Assembly (NCBI RefSeq): GCF_009904055.1 | Contig: NZ_WYDP01000005.1 | Location: 186,001 to 250,000 of the forward strand | DNA from: Rubellimicrobium sp. CFH 75288 | Lineage (GTDB): Bacteria > Pseudomonadota > Alphaproteobacteria > Rhodobacterales > Rhodobacteraceae | Direction: 5' to 3' | DNA: 64,000 nt | Part shown: one piece after another, positions 9,399-23,181 of the stretch | How the letters are laid out: each line of letters begins with the position of its first letter | How positions within the stretch are numbered: the first letter of the stretch is position 1 | Translations under genes and position numbers: made by a program | The notes under the pieces: model-generated | What the model was told of the DNA's origin: nothing | The model's input: only the letters and a program-made list of their open reading frames with translations | Database searches by the model: none

Positions 9399-10322
9399 AT
9401 GCGCATCCTCCGCGACCCCGTGGCCCCGCCGGACGCCCGTGGCGCCTCAGCGGCGCTCGGCAATTTCGACGGGGTCCATCTGGGGCATCAGGCAGTGCTC
9501 GACCTCGCGCGCGGACGGGGCGCCCCCCTGGGCGTGGTCACGTTCGAGCCCCATCCGCGCGAGGTGTTCCAGCCCGACGGCCCCCCTTTCCGGCTGATGA
9601 ACGCGCAGGCCCGGGCGCATCGCTTCGCCCTGCTCGGGGTGGATCTGCTCTACGAATTGCCCTTCGACCGCGCGCTGGCGAGCCTGTCCCCGGCGGCCTT
9701 CGTCCGGGACGTTCTCGTGCGGGGGCTCGGCCTTGCGCATGTGGTGGTCGGCGCCGACTTTCGCTTTGGCCGCGGCCGCAGCGGCGATGCCGGGACGCTG
9801 CGGCGTCTGGCCGAGGCGGAGGGGATGGCGGTCACGGTCGCGCCGCTGGTGGCGCTGGGCGGGGTCGAGGTCTCCTCGACGGCGATCCGCCAGGCCCTGA
9901 GCGAGGGCCGCCCCCGCGACGCGGCCCGCATGCTCGGCCACTGGCACCGCATCGAAGGACCCGTCCTGCACGGGGAGAAGCGGGGCCGCACGCTCGGCTA
10001 TCCGACGGCCAACCTGTCGCTCGAGCGCCTGCATCCGCCCCGCTTCGGCGTCTATGCCGTCAAGGCCGATGTGCTCGACGGTCCCCATCGCGGCAGCTAC
10101 AGGGGCGCCGCCTCGATCGGGGTGCGGCCGATGTTCGGGGGGGCCGTGCCCAATTGCGAGACGTTCCTGTTCGACTTCTCGGGCGACCTCTACGGGGCCA
10201 CTTTGTCGGTCGCCCTCGTGGAATGGCTCCGCCCCGAGCAGGTGTTCGACGGCCTGCCGGCGCTGATCTCCCAGATGGATGCGGATTGCGCCCGCGCCCG
10301 GGACGTGCTCGCCCATGCCTGA
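9399..10322 (+). CDS. ribF: Bifunctional riboflavin kinase / FAD synthetase
   Basis: Converts riboflavin to FMN and then to FAD. The N-terminal nucleotidyltransferase half carries GNFDGVHLGHQ and the ADFRFGRGRSGD block. The C-terminal flavokinase half carries GRTLGYPTANL and the acceptor region ENCE-like NCETFLFDF. Length is 307 aa, as usual. The last 8 nt overlap the start of the cysteine-cluster gene, indicating an operon. Confidence 0.96.
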   Translation: MRILRDPVAPPDARGASAALGNFDGVHLGHQAVLDLARGRGAPLGVVTFEPHPREVFQPDGPPFRLMNAQARAHRFALLGVDLLYELPFDRALASLSPAAFVRDVLVRGLGLAHVVVGADFRFGRGRSGDAGTLRRLAEAEGMAVTVAPLVALGGVEVSSTAIRQALSEGRPRDAARMLGHWHRIEGPVLHGEKRGRTLGYPTANLSLERLHPPRFGVYAVKADVLDGPHRGSYRGAASIGVRPMFGGAVPNCETFLFDFSGDLYGATLSVALVEWLRPEQVFDGLPALISQMDADCARARDVLAHA

Positions 10323-10767
10323 GCTGCGCCCGCACTTCTGGGAGTTGCCGATCACGGACCTGTCCCCGGACGAGTGGGAGGCGCTCTGCGACGGGTGCGG
10401 CAAGTGCTGCCTCAACAAGCTCGAGGACGAGGACACGGGGGAGGTCGCGCTCACGCGGATCGCCTGCCGGCTGCTCGACTGCGAGACCTGCCTGTGCCGG
10501 TCCTACCCGGACCGCCGCCGCCATGTGCCCGAATGCGTCGCCATGACGCCCGAATCGATCCCGCGCAACCTCTACTGGCTGCCGCGAACCTGCGCCTATC
10601 GCCTGCGCCATCTCGGCCTGCCGCTGCCCGACTGGCACCCGCTGCTGACCGGTGACCGGGACAGCGTGCACCGGGCGGGCGTCTCGGTCCGGGGCTTCGC
10701 GATTCCGGAGACGTCCGTGGCCGATGACGAGTGGGAGGATCACATCATCCGGGAGCCCGGCACATGA
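10315..10767 (+). CDS. YcgN-family cysteine-cluster protein (UPF0260)
   Basis: A 150-aa protein with a conserved cysteine cluster: CDGCGKCC gives Cys25, 28, 31 and 32, followed by CRLLDCETCLCR and further cysteines at CVAM and TCAYR. The arrangement suggests a zinc or iron-sulphur site, but the role of the family is not established. The start ATG overlaps the end of ribF and its stop overlaps the threonine aldolase start (ATGA). Confidence 0.92.
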   Translation: MPELRPHFWELPITDLSPDEWEALCDGCGKCCLNKLEDEDTGEVALTRIACRLLDCETCLCRSYPDRRRHVPECVAMTPESIPRNLYWLPRTCAYRLRHLGLPLPDWHPLLTGDRDSVHRAGVSVRGFAIPETSVADDEWEDHIIREPGT

Positions 10768-11810
10768 ATCTCGACTTCGCCTCGGACAATGCAGGCCCGG
10801 TCCATCCCAAGGTCTTGGAGGCCATGATCCGGGCCAACGACGGGCCAGCCCGGGCCTATGGCGAGGATGGCTGGACCCTCCGCGCCTGCGAGGCGCTGCG
10901 CGAGGTGCTGGAAGCGCCCGAGGCTGCCGTGCATCTGGTGACGACCGGCACGGCCGCCAACGCGCTCTGCCTTGCGCTGCTCGCGCGGCCCTGGGATGCC
11001 GTGTTCTGCACGGATGTCGCCCATGTCCACGAGGACGAGTGCAACGCGCCCGAGATGTTCACGGGCGGCGCGAAGCTCCTCCCCCTGCCGGCGCCCGAGG
11101 CCAAGCTCGATCCCGCTGCCCTGGAGCGGGCGCTCGGGGCGCTCGGCTCGGTCCACGGGCCGCAGAAGGGGCCTGTCACGATCGCCCAGGCCACCGAGCG
11201 CGGAAACGTCTATCGGCCGCAGGAGGTGGAAGCGATCGCCCGGATCGCCCGGGCGGCCGGCGTGCGGCTGCACATGGACGGCACGCGGCTGGCCAATGCG
11301 CTGGTTCAGCTGGGCTGCGCGCCCGCCGCGACGACCTGGCGCGCGGGGGTGACCGCTCTCTCCTTCGGGGGCACCAAGAACGGTCTGATGGGGGCGGAGG
11401 CGGTGGTCCTGTTCGATCCGGCCCTGTCCCGGGAAGCCGAGCTGCGGCGCAAGCGGGCAGGCCATCTCGTCAGCAAGCACCGGTTCCTGGCCGCGCAGAT
11501 GCTGGCCTATCTGGAAGGCGGTCTGTGGCTCGAACTGGCGGCGCAGGCCAATGCGGCGGCGGCGCGCCTCCTCAAAGGTCTCGGATTGCTCGGCTGGCCG
11601 CCGCTCTGGCCGGTGGAGTCGAATCTCGCCTTTGTGGCAATGCCCCGGCGCGTGCATCGCCGCCTCTTCGCGGCCGGAGCGTCCTATCACCTGTGGGGGC
11701 CCGAGACGGGCGACCCCGACGAGCCCGTGCTGTGCCGTCTCGTCTGCGACTGGTCCAAGACCGACGCGGAGGTGGACCGCTTTCTGGAGGTGGCGGCCGG
11801 CGCATGCTAG
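10764..11810 (+). CDS. ltaE: Low-specificity L-threonine aldolase
   Basis: A PLP-dependent enzyme that cleaves threonine or allo-threonine to glycine and acetaldehyde. Landmarks are the N-terminal DFASDNAGPVHPKVLEAM, the conserved HMDGTRLANA, and SFGGTKNGLMGAEA, in which the Lys binds PLP. At 348 aa the length fits the family. It is the fourth gene of a tightly overlapping run beginning with ribF. Confidence 0.93.
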   Translation: MNLDFASDNAGPVHPKVLEAMIRANDGPARAYGEDGWTLRACEALREVLEAPEAAVHLVTTGTAANALCLALLARPWDAVFCTDVAHVHEDECNAPEMFTGGAKLLPLPAPEAKLDPAALERALGALGSVHGPQKGPVTIAQATERGNVYRPQEVEAIARIARAAGVRLHMDGTRLANALVQLGCAPAATTWRAGVTALSFGGTKNGLMGAEAVVLFDPALSREAELRRKRAGHLVSKHRFLAAQMLAYLEGGLWLELAAQANAAAARLLKGLGLLGWPPLWPVESNLAFVAMPRRVHRRLFAAGASYHLWGPETGDPDEPVLCRLVCDWSKTDAEVDRFLEVAAGAC

Positions 11811-11840
11811 GCGGCCGGCGCAATCGGAGGACTTCCTGTC

Positions 11841-12860
11841 ATGCCCGCCCTGTCCGAGCCCAAGCTGATCGCCGGCAACGCCAATCCGTCGCTCGCCCGC
11901 GCCATCGCGCGCCGCATGTCCCTTCATCGCGGCGTCGCCGTCGAGCCGGTCAAGGCGCGGGTCGAGCGGTTCGCCGATCAGGAGATCTTCGTCGAGGTCT
12001 TCGAGAACGTCCGGGGCGAGGACATGTTCATCATCCAGCCGACCTCGAACCCGGCCAACGACACGCTGATGGAGCTGCTGATCATCACCGACGCGCTGCG
12101 CCGGTCCTCGGCCGCGCGGATCACGGCGGTGATCCCCTATTTCGGCTATGCGCGGCAGGACCGCCGCGCGAAGGCGCGCACGCCGATCAGCGCCAAGCTG
12201 GTGGCCAACCTGCTGACGCGGGCTGGGATCGACCGCATCCTGACGCTCGACCTCCATGCGGCGCAGATCCAGGGGTTCTTCGACATCCCCGTGGACAACC
12301 TCTATGCCGCGCCGATCTTCGCGCTGGACATCCTGCACCATTTCGACGGGCAGTGCGACGGCATGACGGTGGTGAGCCCGGACGTGGGGGGCGTCGCCCG
12401 CGCGCGCGAACTCGCCCAGCGGATCGGCTGCGGGCTGGCCATCGTGGACAAGCGACGCCCCCGGCCCGGCGAGGTGGGCGAGATGACCATCATCGGCGAC
12501 GTCAAGGACCAGATCTGCGTGATCGTGGACGACATCTGCGACACGGCGGGCACGCTCTGCAAGGCGGCCGAGGTGCTCTGCGAGGCCGGCGCGCGCGAGG
12601 TCCACGCCTACATCACCCATGGCGTGCTGTCGGGCCCGGCCGTGGACCGGATCAAGACCAGCCGGATGAAATCGCTGGTCATCACCGACTCGATCGAGCA
12701 GGGACAGGCCGTGCGGGAAGCGGGCAACATCCGCATCGTGCCGACCGCGCCGATGTTCGCTCAGGCGATCCTCAACATCTGGCACGGCACGTCCGTGTCG
12801 TCGCTGTTCGAGGCCGACAGCCTCGCGCCCATCTACGAAGGCATGTATGCCGGGCGGTGA
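11841..12860 (+). CDS. prs: Ribose-phosphate pyrophosphokinase (PRPP synthetase)
   Basis: Makes PRPP from ribose 5-phosphate and ATP for purine, pyrimidine, histidine and NAD synthesis. Visible motifs are the flexible loop [18 protein letters not shown], the catalytic [20 protein letters not shown] and the PRPP-binding signature [13 protein letters not shown]. At 339 aa it is somewhat longer than the enteric enzyme, which is normal in alphaproteobacteria. GGAGG lies 13 nt upstream of the ATG. Confidence 0.98.
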   Translation: MPALSEPKLIAGNANPSLARAIARRMSLHRGVAVEPVKARVERFADQEIFVEVFENVRGEDMFIIQPTSNPANDTLMELLIITDALRRSSAARITAVIPYFGYARQDRRAKARTPISAKLVANLLTRAGIDRILTLDLHAAQIQGFFDIPVDNLYAAPIFALDILHHFDGQCDGMTVVSPDVGGVARARELAQRIGCGLAIVDKRRPRPGEVGEMTIIGDVKDQICVIVDDICDTAGTLCKAAEVLCEAGAREVHAYITHGVLSGPAVDRIKTSRMKSLVITDSIEQGQAVREAGNIRIVPTAPMFAQAILNIWHGTSVSSLFEADSLAPIYEGMYAGR

Positions 12861-12865
12861 CAGCC

Positions 12866-13396
12866 ATGCGCGTCCTCATGCGGGGGGGCGAGCGGCTGAT
12901 GGGCATGGACGACGAGACTTGGGCGCGCCACGCGAACCCCTGGTCGGTCTGGACGCGCCTTCTCACCCCGCTGCCGCTCCTCGCGCTCGCCGTCTGGTCG
13001 CGGGTCTGGATCGGGACGTGGGCCCTCCTGCCCGTGTCGGCGGCGCTGGCCTGGATCTGGCTCAACCCCCGCCTGTTTCCCCCGCCGGCGCGGCTCGACA
13101 GCTGGAGCGCCCGGGGCGTCCTGGGCGAGCGGATCTGGTTGCGCCGTCCCGAGGCGGTGGCGACCCACCACATCGCGCCCGTCCGGGCGCTGACGGTGCT
13201 CAGCGCCCTGGGCATGCTGCCCTTCGCCTGGGGTCTCTGGGCGCTTGACCCATGGGCGACGCTGCTCGGGATCGTCATGATCGCGGGCTTCAAGGCCTGG
13301 TTCGTGGACCGCATGGCCTGGCTGTGGGACGACTTCGCGCGCGCCGGGGGCACGGTGGCCGACCTGCGCGCCGATGCGCGCGCACCGTCAGCCTAG
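12866..13396 (+). CDS. DUF6653-like small membrane protein
   Basis: About 176 aa with two or three hydrophobic pairs: LLTPLPLLALAVWSRVWIG plus ALLPVSAALAWIWL, and later ALTVLSALGMLPFAWGLWAL plus WATLLGIVMIAGFKAWF. The DDETWARHANPWSVWTR start block and the final FVDRMAWLWDD fit the DUF6653 family. The start is uncertain: GTG 12857 overlaps the prs stop, and ATGs exist at 12866 and 12899. Its stop shares CTAG with the convergent lectin gene. Function unknown. Confidence 0.75.
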   Translation: MRVLMRGGERLMGMDDETWARHANPWSVWTRLLTPLPLLALAVWSRVWIGTWALLPVSAALAWIWLNPRLFPPPARLDSWSARGVLGERIWLRRPEAVATHHIAPVRALTVLSALGMLPFAWGLWALDPWATLLGIVMIAGFKAWFVDRMAWLWDDFARAGGTVADLRADARAPSA

Positions 13397-13743
13397 CCGA
13401 CCTCCCAATCCTCGTCGTCGCGAACCGGGCCGATGGCCAGCCAGCCGACGCGCACGCGCGCTACGCGCGTATCGCCCCAGGTGCGGAACAGGATCACGAA
13501 GCCGTCGCACCGGACGTCGGCGGCCGACACGTCGATGCGGGCATTTGCGCTGTTGGCGACGTCCCACATGGTCAGGGTGACATGGACGGCCGGTTCGCTC
13601 CGGAACGGTTCGGCGAAGGTCACGGGGGCCGTCGTCTGCCGGGGGCCCTCCCCCTCCCACATCGCGCCGCCCGTGGCGAAGTCCGAAAAGAGGACGCTCT
13701 CGCCCTGGGCGATGCCGATCCGGTAACCGCTGAACCGCTTCAT
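13393..13743 (-). CDS. H-type lectin domain protein
   Basis: A 116-aa protein that is almost entirely an H-lectin fold of the discoidin-II/snail-agglutinin type. The C-terminal half FVILFRTWGDTRVARVRVGWLAIG and the VHVTLTMWDVANSANARIDV block are characteristic. Such domains can bind GalNAc-type sugars. No signal peptide is visible, so cellular location is unclear. The stop codon overlaps that of the convergent membrane-protein gene by four bases (CTAG, 13393-13396). Confidence 0.85.
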   Translation of the reverse strand: MKRFSGYRIGIAQGESVLFSDFATGGAMWEGEGPRQTTAPVTFAEPFRSEPAVHVTLTMWDVANSANARIDVSAADVRCDGFVILFRTWGDTRVARVRVGWLAIGPVRDDEDWEVG

Positions 13744-13842
13744 GCCCCCTCCCGCCCCGACACCTTAACGGCGGCGCGGAGCGGGGCCTAGTCATCCGGG
13801 CCGTGCAAGACCCGCATTCTCCACAACCTGCGGAGGCGGCGA

Positions 13843-14298
13843 TCAGCCGGGCGCGGGCGCCCGCGAGGGGGCCTGTCCCACGGCGATGCGGTCGCCCACG
13901 GCGACCATGTCGGCCAGAAGGCGCGCGGCATCGTCCACCGGCCCCGCGCGGTCGGGGATCGCCTCGGCCGCCGTGAGCGCGGAGCGTGCCTCCTCCACCC
14001 AGCGCGCGTGGATCTCGGCCGTCACCTCGCCGCGCGGCAAGGACTGCTCGGCCAGTACGGTGACGCCCGCGCCCGTGATCTCGGCGAAGCCGCCGGTGAC
14101 GACGAACTCCTCCGTCCCGCCCGCATGGACCACGCGGACGAGGCCGGGGCGCAGCGTGGTGATCACGGGCGCGTGGCCCGGCATCGCCGTCATCTCCCCG
14201 TCGGTGGCGGGCAGCAGGACCTCGCGCGCCTCCAGCCCCGCGAGGCGGCGCTCGGGGCTGACGAGGTCGAAGCGGAAGGTGCCGGACATCTCCGCCAT
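13843..14298 (-). CDS. atpC: F1-ATPase epsilon subunit
   Basis: A 151-aa subunit of the central stalk. TFRFDLVSPERRL at the start, GEMTAMPGHAPVITTLRPG and the GGFAEITGAGVTVLAEQ beta-sandwich end are typical. The C-terminal helical part is short and Ala/Pro-rich. The start could be Met1 or Met4. Last gene of atpHAGDC, starting 1 nt after the atpD stop. Confidence 0.95.
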   Translation of the reverse strand: MAEMSGTFRFDLVSPERRLAGLEAREVLLPATDGEMTAMPGHAPVITTLRPGLVRVVHAGGTEEFVVTGGFAEITGAGVTVLAEQSLPRGEVTAEIHARWVEEARSALTAAEAIPDRAGPVDDAARLLADMVAVGDRIAVGQAPSRAPAPG

Positions 14299-14299
14299 G

Positions 14300-15784
<1,485 letters not shown>

Positions 15785-15808
15785 TCAGTGCGAGGGGCGC
15801 GCAGGGGC

Positions 15809-16678
15809 CTAGACGGCCTCCGCACCCGAGATGATCTCGATCAGTTCCTTGGTGATCGCGGCCTGGCGGCTGCGGTTGTACTGGATCGTCAGGCGGTCGA
15901 TCATGTCGCCCGCGTTGCGCGTGGCGTTGTCCATGGCCGTCATGCGCGCCCCTTCTTCCGAGGCGCGGTTCTCCAGCAGGGCCGCAAAGACCTGGGTCGC
16001 CACCGCGCGCGGCAGCAGGTCCGCGAGGATGCCCTCTTCCGACGGCTCGTAGTCGTAGAGGGCCGACGGCGCCGCCCCCTCCTCCAGCTCGGCGGGGATG
16101 ACGCGCTTGCGCGTGGGCACCTGGCTGATGACCGAGCGGAAGCGGTTGAAGTAGATCGTGGCGACGTCGAACTCGCCCGCCTCGAAGCGGCGCAGGATCT
16201 CGGCCGCGATCCGCTGGCCCACGGCATAGCCGATGCGCCGCTCGGCCGAGAGGTCCACATGGCCCACGAAGGCCTGTCCCCAGTCGCGGCGCAGGATGTC
16301 GCGGCCCTTCTTGCCCACGGTCAGGATCTTGACCGTCTTGCCCTCGCCCTGGAGCTTTTCGGCCTCGTAGCGCGCGAGCCGCGCGATCGAGGAGTTGAAC
16401 GCCCCGCAGAGGCCGCGCTCCGAGGTCATCACCACAAGGAGGTGGACCTGCTCGCGCCCCGTGCCGCGCAGCAGCAGCGGCGCGTTGTCCGACCCCCTCG
16501 CGCCGGCGGCGAGGCCCGCGAGCACGGCGTTGAACCGCTCGGCATAGGGCCGCGAAGCCTCGGCCGCGTCCTGGGCGCGGCGCAGCTTGGCCGCCGCGAC
16601 CATCTGCATGGCCTTCGTGATCTTCCGCGTGCTCTTGACCGAGGCGATGCGGTTCTTGAGGTCCTTCAGGCTTGGCAT
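15809..16678 (-). CDS. atpG: F1-ATPase gamma subunit
   Basis: A 289-aa rotating stalk subunit. The N-terminal [20 protein letters not shown] helix, the central [13 protein letters not shown] block and the C-terminal [20 protein letters not shown] helix match the family. Positioned between atpA (25 nt gap) and atpD. Confidence 0.98.
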   Translation of the reverse strand: MPSLKDLKNRIASVKSTRKITKAMQMVAAAKLRRAQDAAEASRPYAERFNAVLAGLAAGARGSDNAPLLLRGTGREQVHLLVVMTSERGLCGAFNSSIARLARYEAEKLQGEGKTVKILTVGKKGRDILRRDWGQAFVGHVDLSAERRIGYAVGQRIAAEILRRFEAGEFDVATIYFNRFRSVISQVPTRKRVIPAELEEGAAPSALYDYEPSEEGILADLLPRAVATQVFAALLENRASEEGARMTAMDNATRNAGDMIDRLTIQYNRSRQAAITKELIEIISGAEAV

Positions 16679-16703
16679 CGCCCCGTCCCCTCTGCCGCGC
16701 CGC

Positions 16704-18242
<1,539 letters not shown>

Positions 18243-18243
18243 C

Positions 18244-18804
18244 TTATCCGACCTCTTTCATCATGTTCCCGATCCGGCCCAGCTTGGTGCGGACCGAGGT
18301 GTCGATCATGCGCGAGCCCAGCCTGACCACGAGCCCGCCGATCAGCGAGGGGTCCGTGCGCGTGCGCAGCCGCACGGTGCGGCCCTCGGCCTCCGAGAGC
18401 GTGGCCGCGAGCCGGCGCTCCTGCTCGGGCGAGAGGGGCTGGGCGGACACGACCTCGGCCGTGATCTCGCCGCGGGACCGGGCGATCAGGGCGCGCAGGG
18501 CCGCGACGAACTGGGGCAGGACGAACAGGCGCCGCTTCTGCGCCATCAGGCCCAGCGTGTTGCGCATGACGCGCGACAGGCCCATCCGCTCGGCGATGGC
18601 CGCCATGGCCGCGCCCATCTCCTCGCGCCCGATCAGGGGAGAGGCGATGAAGTCGCGGAAGTCGCTGCTCTCCGCCAGGGCTGCCTCCAGCGCCTCGAGA
18701 TCCGCCTCGACCGCAGGCAGCGTCCCCTCCTCGGTAGCGATGTCGAACACGGCTTGGGCGTAGCGTCCCGCGATCCCGGCTGAAATCGAAGCTGCTTCGG
18801 ACAC
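18244..18804 (-). CDS. atpH: F1-ATPase delta subunit
   Basis: A 186-aa peripheral-stalk subunit linking F1 to F0. The GTG at 18804 is chosen because [20 protein letters not shown] is the family N-terminus and AAAGGGG lies a few bases upstream; the open frame extends further but that part is not atpH-like. The C-terminal [23 protein letters not shown] block is characteristic. First gene of atpHAGDC. F0 genes are absent here, as usual for Rhodobacterales and relatives, where atpIBEF is elsewhere. Confidence 0.96.
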   Translation of the reverse strand: MSEAASISAGIAGRYAQAVFDIATEEGTLPAVEADLEALEAALAESSDFRDFIASPLIGREEMGAAMAAIAERMGLSRVMRNTLGLMAQKRRLFVLPQFVAALRALIARSRGEITAEVVSAQPLSPEQERRLAATLSEAEGRTVRLRTRTDPSLIGGLVVRLGSRMIDTSVRTKLGRIGNMMKEVG

Positions 18805-18916
18805 GTCCACCCCTTTGCTGCCTTGGCTCGCCGCCGCCGCGCCACCCGGTCGCACCTTATGGCAAAGCGTCCGCCGCAGGGCGAGCCCCGGCGGAGGCGT
18901 CCGTTTCGCGGCCCCT

Positions 18917-19750
18917 CTAGCAGAGGGTTCCGACCCCCGCAACCGCGTCGGACCGCCCGCGGCTGCAGCTTCGCATCCCGGTGTGGCGTCTGTCCCGCCG
19001 GGACGCGGACGGGCGCACCCGGGTCGCCGGAACCGGCAGGCCGGAGGGCTGCGGACGCCGCCGCTCGGCCACGGCCAAGCCGCGGGTCGGGGCAGCGACC
19101 TGTTTGGCGGCCTCCACCATGAGGACGCCGCCTGCGGCAAAGAGCGGAAGGTGTCGGCCGGCCTTTTCCATCATGCCGCCGACGCGCCGCCAGAACCGGT
19201 GCGCCGAAGGCGGCTGGTAGAGCGTGGAAAGCGACCTCTCGACCGCGAAGCGATGCCGCCGCAGCACCACCTCGAGCTGGCCGATCGTGTAGGGGCGACC
19301 GTGCCCGAAGGGTGTCGCCTCCGCGCGCGACCACAGGCCGGCACGGTTGGGCACCACGAACAGGGCACGCCCCCCGGGTCCGAGCACGCGCCAGCACTCC
19401 TCGAGCAGCGCATCCGGGTTCTCGCTGCCTTCGAGGCCGTGCATCACCACCAGGCGATCGACGAACCCCGTCGCCAGGGGCCACAGCGTCTCCTCGCAGA
19501 GCAGGGCGACATTGCCCGCACCGGGGGGCCATGGCGTCACCCCCTGCGGCCCCGGCATCAGCGCCAGGACCCGGCGTGCCTCGGAGAGGTAGGGCCGCAG
19601 GAGGGGAAGGGCGAAGCCGTAGCCGGCCACGGTCTGGCCGCGGGCCTCGGGCCAGAGCGCCTGGGCCTCGGCCCGCAGGATCCGCTGGGCGGCCCGGCCG
19701 AGCGGAGAGCGGTAATAGAAGTCGCGCAACTCCTGGACGTCGAGATGCAT
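18917..19750 (-). CDS. Class I SAM-dependent methyltransferase
   Basis: A 277-aa protein with a methyltransferase fold: [15 protein letters not shown] takes the place of the usual glycine motif [40 protein letters not shown] covers the acidic loop and post-motif region, then [18 protein letters not shown]. The Arg/Pro-rich last 40 residues are probably disordered. It is divergent from gloB with 78 bp between them, an arrangement common in Rhodobacteraceae. Substrate unknown. Confidence 0.85.
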   Translation of the reverse strand: MHLDVQELRDFYYRSPLGRAAQRILRAEAQALWPEARGQTVAGYGFALPLLRPYLSEARRVLALMPGPQGVTPWPPGAGNVALLCEETLWPLATGFVDRLVVMHGLEGSENPDALLEECWRVLGPGGRALFVVPNRAGLWSRAEATPFGHGRPYTIGQLEVVLRRHRFAVERSLSTLYQPPSAHRFWRRVGGMMEKAGRHLPLFAAGGVLMVEAAKQVAAPTRGLAVAERRRPQPSGLPVPATRVRPSASRRDRRHTGMRSCSRGRSDAVAGVGTLC

Positions 19751-19828
19751 GGGCCGTCTGCGTTGCGGGCGCGCCCCGGGGGCGGCAGGATCGGACCCAA
19801 CTCTAAGCGCAAGGGAGCCCGTTCCGCC

Positions 19829-20605
19829 ATGCCTACCGAGACCGCCCGGCTGCGCCTCGTGACGGTGCCGTGCCTCAGGGACAACTATGCCTTCCTGCTC
19901 CATGACGACGCCACGGGGCGGACGGCGCTCGTGGACGCGCCCGAGGCGGAACCGATCCGTGCCGAACTCGAGCGGCGCGGCTGGCAGCTGAGCGACATCC
20001 TCATCACCCATCACCATGACGACCATGTGCAGGCGGTGGACGTCCTGCGGCCGGGGGCGCGCGTGATCGGCCACAGGGCCGACAGGCACCGCCTGCCTCC
20101 CCTCGATCTGGCGGTCTCGCCCGGCGAGGCGCTCACCGTCTGCGGCGAGGCCGTGGAGGTGATCGACACGCCCGGCCACACGATCGGCCACCTGTGCTAC
20201 CACTTTCCGCGCTCGGGCGTGGCCTTCACCGCCGACACGCTGATGGCGCTGGGCTGCGGACGGCTGTTCGAGGGGACGGCCGCGCAGATGTGGGCTTCGC
20301 TCCGGCGGCTGGCCGCCCTGCCCCCGGACACGATCCTGTGCTCCGGCCACGAATATACCGAAGGCAATGCCCGCTTTGCCCTGTCGGTGGACGGGGACAA
20401 CCCGGCCCTGCAGGCCCGCGCGCGGGCCGTGGCCGAGGCTCGGGCCAGGGGCGAGCCGACCGTCCCCTCGCGCCTGGCCGACGAGCTGGCGACGAATCCC
20501 TTCCTGCGGGCGGACGACCCCGCGATCCGCTCCGCTCTCGGGCTGGCCGGGGCGCCGGCCGAGGAGGTGTTTGCCGCCCTGCGCGCCGCCAAGGACCGCT
20601 TCTGA
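19829..20605 (+). CDS. gloB: Hydroxyacylglutathione hydrolase (glyoxalase II)
   Basis: Hydrolyses S-lactoylglutathione to lactate and glutathione in methylglyoxal detoxification. The metallo-beta-lactamase motif THHHDDH, the later [26 protein letters not shown] and GHEYTEGN are all typical of GloB. At 258 aa it is full length. ATG 19829 gives the family start [22 protein letters not shown]. Confidence 0.96.
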   Translation: MPTETARLRLVTVPCLRDNYAFLLHDDATGRTALVDAPEAEPIRAELERRGWQLSDILITHHHDDHVQAVDVLRPGARVIGHRADRHRLPPLDLAVSPGEALTVCGEAVEVIDTPGHTIGHLCYHFPRSGVAFTADTLMALGCGRLFEGTAAQMWASLRRLAALPPDTILCSGHEYTEGNARFALSVDGDNPALQARARAVAEARARGEPTVPSRLADELATNPFLRADDPAIRSALGLAGAPAEEVFAALRAAKDRF

Positions 20606-20761
20606 GGCAGGGCCGCCAGCCCCGCCCGCCGCACCCAGCCATGTGATCGGACCTGTCCAAGTTTCCGCTTGAAGCGCGGCCGCAAACACCGATCTTTAAC
20701 ACCGAAGGCCGATGTTCGGGCCGGGCCACCATCCCGGCCCAAGACCAGAGGAGCACGCCAA

Positions 20762-23086
20762 GTGCCGTCTTTCTCGCCGACCCTCGAGCAGTCGATCCAC
20801 GCCGCTCTGGCGCTGGCCAATGCCAAGCGCCACGAGCTTGCCACCCTCGAGCATCTGCTCCTCGCCCTCACGGACGAGCCCGACGCGGCGCGCGTGATGC
20901 GCGCCTGCTCGGTGGACCTTGCGGAATTGCGCAAGAACCTCGAGGACTTCATCAACGACGATCTCAGCACCCTCGTCACCGATGTGGAAGGCTCCGAGGC
21001 GGTGCCGACCGCCGCCTTCCAGCGGGTGATCCAGCGCGCGGCGATCCATGTCCAGTCCTCCGGCCGGTCGGAGGTCACGGGTGCCAACGTGCTCGTCGCC
21101 ATCTTCGCCGAGCGCGAATCGAACGCGGCCTACTTCCTGCAGGAGCAGGACATGACCCGCTACGACGCGGTCAACTTCATCGCCCACGGCGTGGCCAAGG
21201 ACCCCGCCTATGGCGAGAGCCGTCCCGTCACCGGAACCGGCTCGGCCAAGAAGGCCGAGGAGGAGAAGGCCGAGGCGGGCGAGGACAAGGATTCCGCGCT
21301 GGCCAAGTACTGCGTGGACCTCAATCAGAAGTCGCGCAAGGGCGACGTGGACCCGCTGATCGGCCGCGAGCACGAGGTGGAGCGCTGCATCCAGGTCCTG
21401 TGCCGGCGGCGCAAGAACAACCCCCTGCTGGTGGGCGATCCCGGCGTGGGCAAGACCGCCATCGCCGAGGGTCTGGCCTGGAAGATCGTCCATGGCGAGG
21501 TTCCCGAGGTGCTCTCGGGCGCCACGATCTTCAGCCTGGACATGGGCGCGCTCCTGGCGGGCACCCGCTACCGCGGCGACTTCGAGGAGCGGCTCAAGGC
21601 CGTGGTGTCCGAACTCGAGGGCCATCCCGACGCGGTCCTGTTCATCGACGAGATCCATACCGTGATCGGCGCCGGGGCTACTTCGGGCGGCGCCATGGAC
21701 GCCTCCAACCTGCTCAAGCCGGCGCTGCAGGGCGGCAAGCTGCGCTGCATGGGCTCGACCACCTACAAGGAGTTCCGCCAGCACTTCGAGAAGGACCGGG
21801 CGCTCTCGCGCCGCTTCCAGAAGATCGACGTCAACGAGCCGTCGGTCGAGGACAGCGTGAAGATCCTCAAGGGGCTCAAGCCCTATTTCGAGGACCACCA
21901 CGGCATCAAGTACACGGCCGAGGCGATCCGGGCCGCGGTGGAGCTGTCCGCGCGCTACATCAACGACCGCAAGCTGCCCGACAAGGCGATCGACGTGATC
22001 GACGAGGCCGGCGCGGCGCAGCATCTGGTGCCCGACTCGCGCCGCAAGAAGACGATTGGGATCAAGGAGATCGAGGCCGTGGTCGCCAAGATCGCGCGCA
22101 TCCCGCCCAAGAATGTCTCCAAGGACGATGCCGAGGTGCTCCGGGACCTGGAGGCGAACCTCAAGCGCGTCGTGTTCGGTCAGGACGCCGCCATCGAGGC
22201 GCTCGCCTCGGCCATCAAGCTGGCCCGCGCCGGCCTGCGCGAGCCCGAGAAGCCCATCGGCAACTACCTGTTCGCCGGCCCGACCGGCGTGGGCAAGACC
22301 GAGGTGGCCAAGCAGCTCGCAGCCACGCTGGGCGTGGAGATGCTGCGCTTCGACATGTCCGAATACATGGAGAAGCATGCGGTCAGCCGCCTGATCGGCG
22401 CGCCGCCGGGCTATGTCGGCTTCGACCAGGGAGGCCTGCTCACCGACGGGGTGGACCAGCACCCCCATTGCGTGCTCCTGCTCGACGAGATCGAGAAGGC
22501 GCACCCGGACGTCTACAACATCCTGCTGCAGGTGATGGACCACGGCAAGCTGACCGACCACAACGGCCGGCAGGTGGACTTCCGGAACGTCATCCTGATC
22601 ATGACGTCCAATGCGGGGGCGGCCGAGCAGGCCAAGGCCGCGATCGGGTTCGGCCGCGACCGGCGCGAGGGCGAGGACACCGCCGCCATCGAGCGCACCT
22701 TCACGCCCGAGTTCCGCAACCGCCTCGATGCCGTGATCTCCTTCGCGCCGCTCTCGCGCGAGACGATCATGCAGGTGGTGGACAAGTTCGTCCTCCAGCT
22801 CGAGGCGCAGCTCATGGATCGCGGGGTGCAGATCGAGCTGTCGCCCGAGGCGGCCGCCTGGCTGGGCGAGAAGGGCTACGACGACCGGATGGGCGCCCGC
22901 CCGCTCGCCCGCGTCATCCAGGAGAACCTCAAGAAGCCCCTGGCCGAGGAGCTGCTGTTCGGCCGACTCACCAAGGGCGGCGTGGTGCATGTCGGGGTGC
23001 GGGACGACAAGCTCGACCTGCGCTTCGAACCGCCCGCCACCCCGCGGCTGACCGGCTCCAGGCCCCCGCTGCTCACGGCCGAATAG
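20762..23086 (+). CDS. clpA: ATP-dependent Clp protease ATP-binding subunit ClpA
   Basis: The 774-aa AAA+ unfoldase that feeds substrates to ClpP. It has an N-terminal Clp-N double repeat ([18 protein letters not shown]), two ATPase modules with Walker A motifs GDPGVGKT near residue 224 and GPTGVGKT near residue 506, and the ClpP-docking loop AAIGFGRD near residue 627. A GTG start at 20762 with upstream GAGGAG fits the family. The adaptor gene clpS, often adjacent, is not seen in the flanking DNA. Confidence 0.98.
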   Translation: MPSFSPTLEQSIHAALALANAKRHELATLEHLLLALTDEPDAARVMRACSVDLAELRKNLEDFINDDLSTLVTDVEGSEAVPTAAFQRVIQRAAIHVQSSGRSEVTGANVLVAIFAERESNAAYFLQEQDMTRYDAVNFIAHGVAKDPAYGESRPVTGTGSAKKAEEEKAEAGEDKDSALAKYCVDLNQKSRKGDVDPLIGREHEVERCIQVLCRRRKNNPLLVGDPGVGKTAIAEGLAWKIVHGEVPEVLSGATIFSLDMGALLAGTRYRGDFEERLKAVVSELEGHPDAVLFIDEIHTVIGAGATSGGAMDASNLLKPALQGGKLRCMGSTTYKEFRQHFEKDRALSRRFQKIDVNEPSVEDSVKILKGLKPYFEDHHGIKYTAEAIRAAVELSARYINDRKLPDKAIDVIDEAGAAQHLVPDSRRKKTIGIKEIEAVVAKIARIPPKNVSKDDAEVLRDLEANLKRVVFGQDAAIEALASAIKLARAGLREPEKPIGNYLFAGPTGVGKTEVAKQLAATLGVEMLRFDMSEYMEKHAVSRLIGAPPGYVGFDQGGLLTDGVDQHPHCVLLLDEIEKAHPDVYNILLQVMDHGKLTDHNGRQVDFRNVILIMTSNAGAAEQAKAAIGFGRDRREGEDTAAIERTFTPEFRNRLDAVISFAPLSRETIMQVVDKFVLQLEAQLMDRGVQIELSPEAAAWLGEKGYDDRMGARPLARVIQENLKKPLAEELLFGRLTKGGVVHVGVRDDKLDLRFEPPATPRLTGSRPPLLTAE

Positions 23087-23181
23087 CGGCGGCCCCGGCG
23101 CATCTGCTCCGCGACCGGGCGGGTGCGCCGACAGCTGGCGCGCCCGGACCTCCCGCCCCGGCGCGGCGAAGGAACTGGCTG

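Noticed and set aside
18805-19140. N-terminal extension of atpH
   Set aside because: The open frame continues upstream but the added residues are Pro/Arg/Ala noise and cross the end of the methyltransferase gene; the family start at GTG 18804 is clear.
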